Shown: positions 45,201 through 54,638, counted from the first letter of the stretch. The stretch: 64,000 bases of DNA from Nemertoderma westbladi (GCA_032718475.1 JAUCBJ010001621.1:31492-95491), one strand, 5' to 3'. Translations and numbers: made by a program. Notes: generated by a model not told the origin, from the letters alone.

Positions 45201-46721
45201 TACATGGCCTGGCGCAAGACATGCCCAACAGGTGTCCAACGTCCGCACTTGAACTCTTCTCTGTTCCGAATTTAATTCTTTGAACCGTCTGCAACTATCT
45301 AACTTATGGTCGTCAGATCTTACCTCCTTTAGTAAACAGTATTGGCAACCTACAAATCCATCCGGCAACTCCTGTTGCTTTAACCTAGGTCTATCTAACC
45401 GCTCACCTGACCATACTCGCGAGTCTGATCTAAAGGCTGGGGTATTCGAATTATATCTGTCTACTGAGTTAAATGTCACAGTGGTCCTGTCATCGTCAAA
45501 ACTTACCATAGACTTACCGGTAACAGGTTTAGACTCCCTCATATTCTCTTCTGAGAAGTTTGATTTCATCTCTGCTACTGCGTCTGTGGCTATCATGTCA
45601 TGAATATGCTGAAGTGTCAACACCTTACCTTGGCCCTCCAACTTATTCTCTAATTTGCGCCATTTCTGTCGATAACGCATGTTTAAACGTCTTATTACGC
45701 TTTTCAAAACTTCGGCGTGATCACCATGATGAGGTAGATTCACCGTCCTCAAGATGTCCAATGCGTTCGAAATAGCGTTCGCTAAGTTCAACAGCTCTAA
45801 CGGAGTTGTAATCCTTCCGCCCTTACCCAAGTCTTCTACTATCGACTGCGCCATCTTGGTTTTATTCCCGTAGATGTCACTAAGCGTCTTCATCGCTAAC
45901 TCGAATGCTCTTTCGTTGCCGACGAAGTTATCAGCAATGGCTCTAGGTTCTCGATGGAGCATCTGAAGCAAATAGTTGAACTTCTCGTTGGGAGTAAAGG
46001 TGCTGTTGGTCAGCTGCTCGTCGACATAGGTTTTGAAAGTCCTCCAGTGCTTATGGTTGCCCATAAACTTCTGGGGTTGTTGCGTCGGCAGTCCTTGCCT
46101 AGCAGCAAACTTACCTATGTCCCTAAGGGTTGCGTCGTTCCGGGTTAACAAATGGTTTAGTTCCGCAGGGTTGTTAAGTCTGTTCCTTTCCCGGTGGTTG
46201 AAACTTACCTGCTCCGCGTCCGTCCTTCTTTCCTTATAGTTTCGGGACTTCTGACGTCTCATGTCTTCCTCTTCATCGCTTGACTCGGTGTCAGTCCTTA
46301 GCGCTCGCGATGGTTTGCGCGCCGAGGCCCTGACCCAAGCTTCCTCAATAAATCTTTCCGCCGAATTTTCGAAATTGGGATTATGGATATTCGGGACAGG
46401 CGTCCTTACCTGAGGTCTATGTGGTATAGTCTCCTCCGATATGCGTACTCGTTGACTAGGTTGGACTTTATCTAACTCAGGCCTGCTAGGATTAGAATTA
46501 CTCCTTACCTGGGCTGCTTCCTTTAACCGTAGGTTGCTAAGCATGTCCGTTATAGGTTGGATGTGTGGCGATATAGCTTGCGCTAAACTAGCACTTAACT
46601 CATCCCTCGTAATAAATTCCTGGCTAGGGTTCTGTTGTATAGTCGGCTCTATCTGAGTAATCCGCTGTCTCTCATATGATCCCTCTTCCGGTTTAACCCG
46701 GAAGTTCTCCGTCGAACTGGG
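42264..46721 (-). CDS. BEL1 Gag core, protease, RT and RNase H
   Basis: Open from 46721; the first ATG is at 46544 and gives 1426 residues. From that ATG: an acidic/basic linker; a Gag domain of the DUF1759 type (about 155-330, KFMGNHKHWRTFKTYVDEQL); zinc motifs C400-C418, C439-C452 (CWACLAPGHVRRQC) and CMECGRLHHKLLH; an aspartic protease near 570-600 with DTAS in place of DSG/DTG; RT at about 985-1200 (CDIEAMFHQVR; YMDD at 1111-1114); and RNase H at about 1285-1425 with LFSDASDTG, PRAELQAA, WTDAS and NPADITSRG. It is in phase with the preceding frame across a TGA at 46722-46724, so it may be made by readthrough. AGGTAAG occurs many times in this stretch on the sense strand. Confidence 0.92.
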   Translation of the reverse strand, partial: PSSTENFRVKPEEGSYERQRITQIEPTIQQNPSQEFITRDELSASLAQAISPHIQPITDMLSNLRLKEAAQVRSNSNPSRPELDKVQPSQRVRISEETIPHRPQVRTPVPNIHNPNFENSAERFIEEAWVRASARKPSRALRTDTESSDEEEDMRRQKSRNYKERRTDAEQVSFNHRERNRLNNPAELNHLLTRNDATLRDIGKFAARQGLPTQQPQKFMGNHKHWRTFKTYVDEQLTNSTFTPNEKFNYLLQMLHREPRAIADNFVGNERAFELAMKTLSDIYGNKTKMAQSIVEDLGKGGRITTPLELLNLANAISNALDILRTVNLPHHGDHAEVLKSVIRRLNMRYRQKWRKLENKLEGQGKVLTLQHIHDMIATDAVAEMKSNFSEENMRESKPVTGKSMVSFDDDRTTVTFNSVDRYNSNTPAFRSDSRVWSGERLDRPRLKQQELPDGFVGCQYCLLKEVRSDDHKLDSCRRFKELNSEQRRVQVRTLDTCWACLAPGHVRRQCPNSKDGCMECGRLHHKLLHADFHTPTDRYLQRNPHRKGSKEPVSIRRNTYTGIQDDGYQPGSSDEDGESSAREVTCQGFTADSSSTSARTYLSSATSEIFSVIPVKLTGDKGSKRIYVMLDTASTLSYIDEEVARAVSSFQDAEEIQIELKSMHGVGDLKGHRISVELDSLLPRDQHTRQERKALPLDGFKCLAMKGFGRQLGKVPPMSPIAQEYFDKLRIPRHQVGYRNVSMLIGAEQLIAHQIWETRPAEPHVNGPHAHRTILGWYTRVPMSYEFTGGDKPMDRYDELQPITQPPLVEPPDIDEFRRTCIDHYSDFSESDEELIPDNVRLSEPLHNDRTDSEPEDYCYQTRGSGSAAHATYLTNVLTYTDIVEGQVAKYRDLDIFQYSEEELQKELIRQDLETGARTVKWLDRDAMEPGGYDLAMSTDEKRSLEMMEDTIRLLPTGHFEVGMLWRRQPPKLENNYNLALKRLNGVRARLLKNPGIREKYCAQINNYFAKGFAGKVEDPDLVTDQTYYLPHHYVTHPDKPDKVRVVNDCAAVYRGMSLNSELMDGPNLNNYLIGILLRFRQRRFAFTCDIEAMFHQVRACKADQDSLRFLWYENEDLSGPVVTYQMYVRIFGARDSPNGTLFVLKKTATAQIGKYPVEVIESILRNFYMDDGLVSKDTAEQAIEVAHGLQECLATGGFPLTKFTTNSEALLESFPVKDRGSGDIELGVEPIPMARVLGLAWNPNTDKFQVRVRFEPSSPDKVLTKRICLSTLSRLFDPMNFISPVILQARACMRKIWLSDVEWDEPISPIHAKQWREWEAELHLLKNIDVPRSYFPNQLVFPADLELHLFSDASDTGFGMVAYLRREVSQDKFETAFVTSRSKTMPVKYMTVPRAELQAAVVSVEVSKQITEELDTTLTLFYWTDASLVLVYIAADNIALKTFVANRRAQIVDFSTKEQWRHCPGVLNPADITSRGAMPAEFC

Positions 46722-47846
46722 TCAGCGCTCCGTCCGCGTATTCCAAACCCGCGGGTTCGGTACGCCCAATACTCGTCCCGTCGGAGTTTCTTCTCTAAAT
46801 TCTCCATTGTCTCGTTCGGTATACAGTGGTGCGGTGTTCCGATGACGTAGATCCTGCGCGATAGGTGAAGCACTAATACCAACTGGCGTGCGATATGTAG
46901 AGAATGGTTTAGCGATCCGTGTACTCGTAATAGCTGGACCGGGTATAGGAATTCTGGTCGTCGTCGACTCGCGTATAGTCGGAGTTCTCGCTTCCTGTTC
47001 AGCCTTCTGCAGTGCGAACAGTTCTCGCAACTCTGTCCCTACACTCGCCCCACATTCTTCGATCATTCGCATCCCCTTCTCGGCGATTTCATTCGCCTTC
47101 CTAGTCCGTTCTTCGCTCTCTAAACTTAATCTCGCACTTTCCAACTGCGCCAGTTTACGTTCTTCTTCTTCCCTCGCTCGTCTCGCTGCGCTCTCTTCTT
47201 CCACACGCGCCTTTTCTTCATACAACGCTTGTCGCTCTTTCTCGATCTCGAGTTCGCGTTCCTTACGTTCGCGTTCAAGTTGGAATTCGCGTTTCTTCGC
47301 TTCCCGTTCGCGTTCAAGTCGGAGTTCGCGTTCTTTCTGTTCGCGTTCTTTCTGTTCGCGTTCAAGTTGGAGTTCGCGTTCAAGTTGGAGTTCGCGTTCA
47401 AGTTGGAGTTCGCGTTCCTTCTGTTCGCGTTCCGCTTGCTCACGCTTACCTTTCTCTTCCAACTCCCGCAACTTTGCGTCTAACTTACGTGTTCGCTCCC
47501 TTTCCCGCTCGGCTTCCTTCCGTGCTTCCGATGCATGCAAAACTTCTGCCTGTTGTTCGTCCAGTCGGCGTCTTCTCTCCTCCGCCGAGTTGTGAGAAAC
47601 AAGGGATCTAGCACATATAACCTTCCCTCGCGCGTGACTAACCTGGGAATCGCCGCTGTCTCTGGATGCATCGTCGGGTGGAGTCAACGTCCTCTGTTGG
47701 ATGTTCTCCGTCGTCGGTAGCACCTGGCCCGGTACCACCACTCCATTCTGCATCAGCCAGCTAGTAACTTCCCTTTGATACCGGCGCTCTTCTTTATCTT
47801 GGATCTCTTCCCGCTCCACTAAGTCTCTCAACTCTGCGTCACTCAC
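46722..47846 (-). CDS. BEL1 Gag-associated coiled-coil segment
   Basis: About 374 codons dominated by a long charged coiled coil (roughly residues 95-245). This includes a tandem 6-residue repeat ELQLER from an 18-bp DNA repeat at about 47357-47420. There is no ATG at the start: the frame overlaps the end of the previous frame in the +1 phase, and its first in-frame start-like codon is GTG at 47846. It ends at TGA 46722-46724, in phase with the Gag/Pol frame. In BEL2 the corresponding coiled coil is part of one uninterrupted Gag frame, so here it is probably a domain of one long Gag, reached by frameshift. Confidence 0.75.
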   Translation of the reverse strand: MSDAELRDLVEREEIQDKEERRYQREVTSWLMQNGVVVPGQVLPTTENIQQRTLTPPDDASRDSGDSQVSHARGKVICARSLVSHNSAEERRRRLDEQQAEVLHASEARKEAERERERTRKLDAKLRELEEKGKREQAEREQKERELQLERELQLERELQLEREQKEREQKERELRLEREREAKKREFQLERERKERELEIEKERQALYEEKARVEEESAARRAREEEERKLAQLESARLSLESEERTRKANEIAEKGMRMIEECGASVGTELRELFALQKAEQEARTPTIRESTTTRIPIPGPAITSTRIAKPFSTYRTPVGISASPIAQDLRHRNTAPLYTERDNGEFREETPTGRVLGVPNPRVWNTRTER

Positions 47847-48534
47847 TTGAGTCGCCTGCGCTTGTGATGCCCAACAAGGCTGCTAAAACCCTGTCGTAAA
47901 TCCTCGTCGCCACGTCGCTCGACTGAGACTCTACTGCCTTCTTCGCTAGGACTGCAAGCTCCTCCGTCTGCTTGAATAACGCTGAGTTATATCCTCTTCT
48001 AATCTCTACTAACCCTTCCCTGTCGATGTTCGCTGAATCGGCCAACATCTTCCTTACCTTGTCCGTCGTCCGAGTTATATGTCCGGCATGCGCGCGAAGT
48101 TTCTTCTTTATCGCAATGTCTAGTTCTCTCTCGCTTACCTGACTCACACTCGGTGGACTTGAAGGATTATTTCGGGAACTACGGGTACTCCTAACAGCCG
48201 CTGGGACCACGGCACTTACCATACCCACAGGTCTGGAAACCGGGCTCCGGGCTCTCGCTTCTGCTACACTACCCTCCCTATCACTCACCTCTGTCTGGGT
48301 TGCTGTACAATCCTTCCTTACAGTAGCGGTAGGGGATCCTAATACTATTACCTGAGGTAGTTCTTCTTCCTCACTAGTCACTGTCTCGTCCTCCTGTTCA
48401 CTTACGTCAGCGTCGCTCGCTGCGTCGTCATAGTCGGCATTGTCGTCAACAGTAATATTTACGCTATCGTCAGTCGGCGGTCCGGCCGCCGTCTCATAGC
48501 TGTCCTCTAGTGCCTCTTTGTCTGAGACACTCAT
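47839..48534 (-). CDS. BEL1 ORF1, N-terminal Gag part
   Basis: The ATG at 48534 begins 231 codons (MSVSDKEALEDSYE...). The first half is strongly acidic and serine-rich. The second half has a predicted helical part (ELDIAIKKKLRAHAGHITRTTDKVRKMLADSANIDREG). It resembles the start of the BEL2 Gag (MSDTKQNLSDSLLD...). The frame ends GAG TGA C; a +1 shift at exactly this stop enters the coiled-coil frame, which is open for 13 codons before it. No known enzyme domain. Confidence 0.8.
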   Translation of the reverse strand: MSVSDKEALEDSYETAAGPPTDDSVNITVDDNADYDDAASDADVSEQEDETVTSEEEELPQVIVLGSPTATVRKDCTATQTEVSDREGSVAEARARSPVSRPVGMVSAVVPAAVRSTRSSRNNPSSPPSVSQVSERELDIAIKKKLRAHAGHITRTTDKVRKMLADSANIDREGLVEIRRGYNSALFKQTEELAVLAKKAVESQSSDVATRIYDRVLAALLGITSAGDSSE

Positions 48535-49635
48535 AGTCTAAATAATGTTTTGCCTTCCGGCAAAATATCTCGCAAAAGTTCGAGATATAATTATAATTTA
48601 ACCGAAAATACGGTCAAATTATTTGTCAAATAATCAGTTGGTCCAAAATGTAAAATAAATTCGCAATGCAATATTGTGAATTTAATGGGGTATAGTTATA
48701 GCAATTACTAGCACAATATTTAAACAAAATATTATTATTTAGCTACTATATAGTATTAAATACCGGTATAGCACAAAATAACTTCTGAATCTAATACAAA
48801 ATATTCAAAATAAACTTGCCACCCGAATATTTCTAATTTTATATATAGCTCTAATCAACGTAATTTTAATTTCAAATATTATATGTATCCACTAGCGCAT
48901 GGCTACATCTTCGGGTTGCGACTCTCTCTAACTCTCTCTCTAACTTGAGCGATTCAAAAAACCATGGCCGGCTAAACCTAAATATCCTAACTAATAAATT
49001 GAGTTCAGCTTCGCAGTTAAACAACCGATAATTTTTTACTGCTTCCACAAACACACTGGCGCCAACAGAACAACTAACCTTGTTTGCTGTGAGATTCCAC
49101 GTCCGCGTCCAAAGATTCAGGCCCTTCGCTGATTGCAAACCGAACCCGCAGACCCACACGAACCCCAAACTCAGAAGTTCCGTCTTGCCATGTATCTCCA
49201 GATGGTATAAAATAACTAAGCGGTTACCTAACATACCGGTACAAAACTCTAGAATTTTACAAATAATTTTGACCGAAACTGAATTCTCGCAAACCTAGCT
49301 AAAATTTTCAAAAAACTTACTACTGTACTAATTACAATTTGCCCTAAGCTGCTAAGGCCCAAGGAACTGCTGCATTCGCAATTAGTAAAAACGCACTACC
49401 GTACATCCACTGTATGCAGTACAGTAAGTAAAACAGTACACCAACCTAACAGCCTAATGATACTGTATGTGGTACGGCAAAACAAATGTCCCTTCTACCA
49501 TACGCAGTAACAACAATCAGCCTAATGTACTACTGTACTATTGTACGCAGCCAGTGAATACAGTAATCTAAACTAGCAGCCTAAGAATACACTATTGACC
49601 GCTGCAAGCAACAGCCAATAAAAAACATACCTTAC
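48535..49635 (-). promoter_or_regulatory. BEL1 5' leader
   Basis: 1.1 kb between the 5' LTR and the first ATG. The sequence next to the LTR reads GTAAGGTATG on the minus strand, a splice-donor-like word. A canonical primer-binding site (TGG right after the LTR) is not seen; the first TGG is about 20 nt in, at 49615-49617. A 120-codon ATG frame (48872-49234) is present but unrecognised. Confidence 0.5.
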
Positions 49636-51804
49636 TGTTAAACAACCGCGACACCTATACTAACAGCAGAACTGTTGAACAGACAAATACCCGTATACCT
49701 CTCTGCCAACCTAATGAGCTCTCGCCAACCAATAAGACACAAAGACTGCTCTACTGTTAAGTAAAGGGGATCAGGAGCGTGCTATTACTAAATTGTAAAG
49801 GTTGCTAAATACAAAACCGCTACTTACCGTTGGATGGCGCTAATCTGTCGTCCGCTAATATATTTTACTAAATTTACACAGCTCCTGCAAAATCGCTTGT
49901 TCCTTTCTCTACCGATCGCTCGATAGAGAGCTAACTGTTCGAATCTATGAGCCACGCGGGAATAACCAAAACAATAAACCCGAGTCGGCTCCCTAAGCTT
50001 ACTTAAGACGAGTGCGAGGGGCTTTGCACTCAGAGTATATTCTTACGCCTAATTTTACTACTGTTGAAGTACGCTAATGCCTACGTCTTTTCTAATCGCG
50101 AATACTGGGGTTTCCCTAACGGAATGTGTGAATGCGAGAATATTTAAATAAATCAAAATTGGTACAGTACAATGTCTTTCGTAGGTGATACCACTCCGGG
50201 TCTAAACTTGCCTGCAGCTGACTTTAGGCCAGCAACTTACTAGTGTCTTGCGTACTGACTATTGCGATCTAGCTTATTGCCCGCTAATGCAAATAACCGC
50301 TTAGCGTGAATAGTTTACGGTACTCTAAATTATTACCTTAGCTACTCTCCGCTATGCTGCGTACTAATTCTTAATTTTACTAATTAATTACAGTCACAAA
50401 TATGTAACAGCCTAAAATACTGTATTACTTTGACCTAATCCGTAATTATTTACGGTAAACTAAGAGATAGAATCAATCAAAGGGAAAAGAGCGCCTATCT
50501 AAGCATTCGTAATCATAGGCACACTTTAGTAACACACCAATCAGCATCAGCAATCACAGATCACAATAGCACGACTTGCAATTATACAATCTGCAATTAT
50601 ATAATTCGCAACATAATAATTCGCAATTGACTAATTCGCAATCTACTTACTCGCAACTTACTTACTTACTGTAAGGTATGCAGGCTCCTCCCGGGTACAT
50701 CTAGGCTTCCTAACTAACCCAATTCCTGCCCCCTAATATTAAATAGAGACAAAACCTTGGATCATCAGCCCCCTAATTACTGTACCGGCGAGCGGTCTCC
50801 AACCCACAGTCCAAACTGCCCGACCGCAACGTTGACCCCCGCCAGCGTTGCCCGCTTTTGAATCCTCCGCTCTCCCTTAGTCGCTCAACCCCCCGATGTG
50901 CCCACCGCCCACTGGCGCCTTAGCCCTCTATTATGCTAATAGCTACCGTAGCGGCGCATGCAAATCACAAAGTCTGACAGTCTCAGAAATCCCTTAGGAT
51001 TATTGCGCAGAAAAGAATCACATAGAACCATTAATCAAAAGGTAGAAATCATAGTTCAGTTGTAATTAGCAGTAATCGAAGGAATTAATTGAGAAACACA
51101 AGCAAGAGTAATCGCACTAGCAAATCATTTCAAGAAATTAATCAAATTTAGCAAATTGCAGAAAATACGCTAAAAATTGAATAGAGACAGCTCAGCAAGT
51201 ACAAGGTGATAGCAGATCATGTGAGGTGATCATGTGAGGTTCTACCGGCACACCGCCAATTTATAGGTGATCCGGATGGGGTGATGCAATAGGGTGACGC
51301 AATCGCTCTCCTATTGGCTCTCCAGTCCGCGCTAGCATTAGACCAACCTGGAAGCAGCTAGTCCAATAAGGAGGCCGGATTGTAGCCCTATTGCCTGCCC
51401 AAACCTCAAATTATTACCATATATGGTAATGGTTCACGTCCCTGGCTGCTGAATGGCCAGGACAGCGTCCCTATATGCTAGCCCTATTGAAGCTAATATC
51501 AGCAAGCACAAAATCCAGGGTCCGAATAAACTCGCTACCCTGGAACTATCTACATATATCCTAATTCAAAATTACGTAGGTAGGGCTACATATTATACAA
51601 AATGGATGGATTCAAATATATGGGTGTTTCGATTTCCCTATCTAAATATCATTGCGTTATTATGCCTTATCTAAAATATTATGCTGCACAACAGAGTAAT
51701 ATTACATACAGTATAACGGACTAATATTGCATACTGCATAACGACTAATATTGCATACTGCATAATGACTAATATATGTGGATACAGCGCCATATACCGT
51801 AACA
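49636..51804 (-). repeat. BEL1 5' LTR (2169 bp)
   Basis: Near-identical partner of the 35339-37532 LTR. Observed substitutions include those at about 50442 (CCGTAAT against CAGTAAT), 50546, 50686, 50929, 51566 and 51695. Transcription on the minus strand would start inside it, but no TATA box or start is assigned. A 73-codon plus-strand frame at 51453-51674 also exists in the other LTR and is not thought to be a gene. Confidence 0.95.
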
Positions 51805-51809
51805 ATATT
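51805..51809. repeat. 5-bp target-site duplication of BEL1 (right)
   Basis: ATATT directly after the LTR terminus at 51804, matching 35334-35338. Confidence 0.85.
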
Positions 51810-52822
51810 GGTTGTAGTTGATTGGCCGCTGTGACACTGCACTACGGCGCGCTTCACGTCTAAGGATTGCTCCCGAGCCTGAAATTTGGTAAGATCACGA
51901 TTAATATAAACATTAGGGTAATTTGATGAGTTTTTCAGATTCTTTTTAGCTTGGTGAATATTGTAGGCCAATTCCACACTTGCTAGCTGTATTGTTATTC
52001 TTCCAGGTTTAGTGTCTCGTGCAGCTAGCTGTGAGACAATCAGAGGTGATGATTGAGAGACGGGAACATTGCAGCCATTTTCCAGAAGCCTAGAAACGCA
52101 ATCTATTGCAGTACCTTCAACGATTTGTAGACCTGTTATAGTTACATTGCATGCACGCTTCTGCGGCTCCTCCACTTCCCGATTTATCTCATTACCATTC
52201 AGACTATGATATGGATGCGGGCTCGGGTCCTTATTAAGCGAGGAAAGACGACTTTTTGTGTGCGAATTAACTGTTTTCCAGCCACCCAGGTTTCTCGATG
52301 TCGGTAGCGGTTTGCAGTGGATGAATCAACAACTGGTTGGGAAGTAAGCTCTTTTCGAAGTGAATCTATTTGAGTTTTAAATATTTCTCCAAGTTTGGAG
52401 ATAATCGTATTTTCAGTTTCCTGACCTCCAGTTGGCTCTATTATCAGGTTCCCTTTTGAAAGGCACACATTACAGATAATTTTGCAGTTGGAACACTTTG
52501 CCATAATCGATACTTCAGTGGCTGTAAGGCGAAGGCAGGTGTTATGTATCCATTTACCGCAGGTTTCACACCCAAGACAGTTATTCCCTATAACGCGCTA
52601 CCGGCAATGAGGGCAATTGTTTTCATTTGACTGTCGCGATTGCATTGTGGACAGGTTTGGGTTAAGTTGACATCCCAATGAGTGACTATCCAACCCGGAA
52701 GTGTCGGCGAACAGTGCATCACAGTGGTGGCACTGGAATAATTCTTGGCTTGGTTTGATAATACTGCTCCGTCTAATACTAGATGTGGTGTTTGTCTTCT
52801 GATCCTTCTTCCCGTTTGCCAT
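51805..52822 (-). pseudogene. LINE C ORF1 with C2H2-like and PHD-like fingers
   Basis: The ATG at 52822 (MANGKKDQ...) opens a frame with a zinc-finger-like CHHCDALF...HSLGC segment. A cysteine-rich PHD-like region follows: CPHC, then CLGCETCGKWIHNTC and CSNC. Next comes a possible coiled-coil part (ENTIISKLGEIFKTQIDSLRKEL). A C-terminal RNA-binding type domain of LINE ORF1 follows (NVTITGLQIVEGTAID...ITIQLASVELAYNIHQAKKNL...VYINRDLTKFQARE). It is damaged by one in-frame TAG (52598-52600) and one frameshift near 52200-52260. At 51805 it is cut by BEL1; the frame continues in phase at 35338. PHD-containing ORF1 proteins are known from CR1/L2-like LINEs. Confidence 0.8.
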
Positions 52823-52842
52823 ATATATATGTATATATATAC

Positions 52843-54293
52843 TACTACTAGGTCGAGCGAACTCGGACAGTGGAAATGAGATCCTTCCAGGCTTCCCGAT
52901 TCTCCATAGTTGTCGCAATTTCGTTTCTCCCAAGTCCAGTATCCCTTTCAAATTTGATCTATATATGTTATGGCCGGTCGTCCACGACTACGCTTTCCAT
53001 GAGTTGGTTGCCAGAGAAGTAAATCTGGTATGACCTCGTCTTTACTTCGCCAGCAGTGCCCACTGAATCTTAATCTGCGTTCACGGAAGGTGGTATTGTA
53101 CCATAAGGCTCGGCGTTTGTCATGTGTTGTCTCCAGCTGATGTTTAGGGCTGCCCTTAGTAGTCTTGTGTAGCAACCATCTATTCGATGTTCAAGTGGTT
53201 TAGTCAGTGTCCAGGTCTCACCCCCGCATAAAAATACACTTTCCACTGTGGCTCGAAAGAACTTAGTCTTCCGGTGCCTGGAGAGATCTGATTTCCAGAT
53301 GGTATCCATTTTTGATAGAGCTACCCAAGCCTTTGCTTTCCTAACTTCTATGTCCTTTTTGCTACTCTCTATCCATGATCCAAGGGACTGGAAGTCATCA
53401 ACCTTCCTTAGTTGATTATTATCAATGGTTGTCAAGTTCCCATCAACATTAAAGGTCATGAATTCGGTCTTTGTAGCATTTATATGCAATCCAACCTCCT
53501 TAGCAGCCCTCTCCACTTTATTTAGTAGAAGCTGTGCATCTGCTAGCGTATTAGAGAGCAGGGCGATGTCATCCGCAAAGTCGGTGTATGTGACTGTAGT
53601 TGCCGGATATCTACTACTTCTGCATTCTTGAAGTGTTAATCCCAGATCTTCACCCTTTGTGGCCGTCCTCATTGCGTAATCCAGCACAATTACAAATAGT
53701 AATGGTGCTAATGTGTCACCTTGCAGTACGCCAGCCAGGATTGAGAAAAACTCAGTTTCACCATCTGGTGAGAGTACCTGCGCTTCTGTGTCACAATATA
53801 ACAATCCAATGCCAGCAACAATTACTTCTGGTATTCCATAAGCTCTTAGGATTTCAAGCATTTTACCTCTATGGATGGAGTCGAATGCCTTCTTGAAGTC
53901 CACAAAAGTCATGACTGCGGGGAGATTCTTTGACTTAATTCCTTCAATCAGTCTCCGTAGTGCAAGTATCTGAGCTATTGTTGATCTACTTGGTCGAAAT
54001 CCGTTTTGTCTCTTACGCAGTAGTTTCTCTATGTGAGGCCTAATCCTATATAGAATCATTTTATTGTATATTTTGGCAGCTACCACAAGCAGACAGATCC
54101 CACGATAGTTTGTTGGTATGCCGAGGTCTAATTTCTTAGGGAGAGGCTTTAGTTGACCTTTAGTCCAAATTGGTGGTGGCTTTTCCCCTTTTAACATCCG
54201 GTTGCAAACATCCGATAATGGTCTGTTTAGCACTCCGGTTTTCCATACCTCCGCTGGGATTTCATCTAATCCACTCGCTTTATTATTGGACAT
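52843..54293 (-). pseudogene. LINE D reverse transcriptase and C-terminus
   Basis: A 407-codon frame (53070-54293) holds non-LTR RT motifs: NNKASGLDEIPAEVWK, KPLPKKLD...NYRGICLL, RKRQNGFRPSRSTIAQI, TFVDFKKAFDSIHR, AGVLQGDTLAPLLF and TYTDFADDIALLS. After about 53080 the reading moves to a second frame (RLRFSGHCWRSKDEV...LLLWQPTHGKRSRGRPA). It then moves to a third frame with DTGLGRNEIATTMENREAWKDLISTVRVRS and a stop near 52850, so two frameshifts are needed. It is 5'-truncated at about 54293. The 3' end CCTAGTAGTAG followed by TATATA repeats resembles that of the fragment at 15431-15676. It is a different family from LINE A-C. Clade not assigned. Confidence 0.8.
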
Positions 54294-54638
54294 GCTTTAT
54301 ATTGTATATACTGTATATATAGAATTAATAATAATAACAATAATAGATGTACGCGTAAATTCAATTTAAATACATTAATAAATCGACAGGCCGGTACCTC
54401 GGGACGCAAGACCATGTCCTGGAATTCTTGTATATTGTTGTCCACCTTTTTCAAATTTGAATAAGGTGGACTGGGTTGAGAAAGAACAGGCAATGAATTT
54501 GACCAATCAGATTGATTTGCACATTATAGCAGCTCTGTCCACGTTTTTAAAAAAATTTCAGAAGGTTTTTATTATCCCATACTTACTGTGAACAACCAGC
54601 CAACCGAAGTTGTCGAAATAGGCCTAGTTCAATAATAT
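54294..54638. other. no gene seen
   Basis: AT-rich flank of LINE D. Nothing recognisable. Confidence 0.5.

Larger units (their letters stand above)
38113..48236 (-). repeat. six dispersed copies of a palindromic 18-mer in BEL1
   Basis: Copies on the plus strand lie at 38113-38130, 39795-39812, 41885-41902, 44122-44139, 46743-46760 and 48219-48236. The consensus is CCARACCCRCRGGTYTGR and the canonical form is CCAAACCCGCGGGTTTGG, a perfect palindrome. The four copies inside coding sequence are read in three different phases (KPAG, QTRGSG, PNPRVW, RPVGM), so similarity is at the nucleic-acid level. In the 44122 copy a stem A-T pair is replaced by G-C on both sides. None was seen in the LTRs. 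Confidence 0.85.
35339..51804 (-). mobile_element. BEL1: complete BEL/Pao LTR retrotransposon, 16.5 kb
   Basis: Two LTRs of about 2.2 kb, both TG...CA, enclose Gag-like, protease, RT, RNase H and integrase domains on the minus strand. ATATT duplications flank the element. The order PR-RT-RH-IN and the Pao-type RT (FYMDDGL) place it in BEL/Pao. It inserted into LINE C. All catalytic residues I looked for are present. Its long frame is broken at three points: a +1 shift near 47839, TGA at 46722, and TAG at 42264. Confidence 0.95.

Noticed and set aside
46888-47595. A 235-codon plus-strand serine/arginine-rich frame opposite the BEL1 coiled coil
   Set aside because: It is the antisense shadow of the coiled-coil codons (GAA/GAG/CGC read backwards).
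48872-49234. 120-codon minus-strand ATG frame in the BEL1 leader
   Set aside because: No homology or coding features; it lies upstream of the element's own start. Kept only as a note in the leader entry.
49612-49635. Canonical primer-binding site next to the BEL1 5' LTR
   Set aside because: The bases following the LTR read GTAAGGTATG, not TGG; the first TGG is about 20 nt away, so no site is called.
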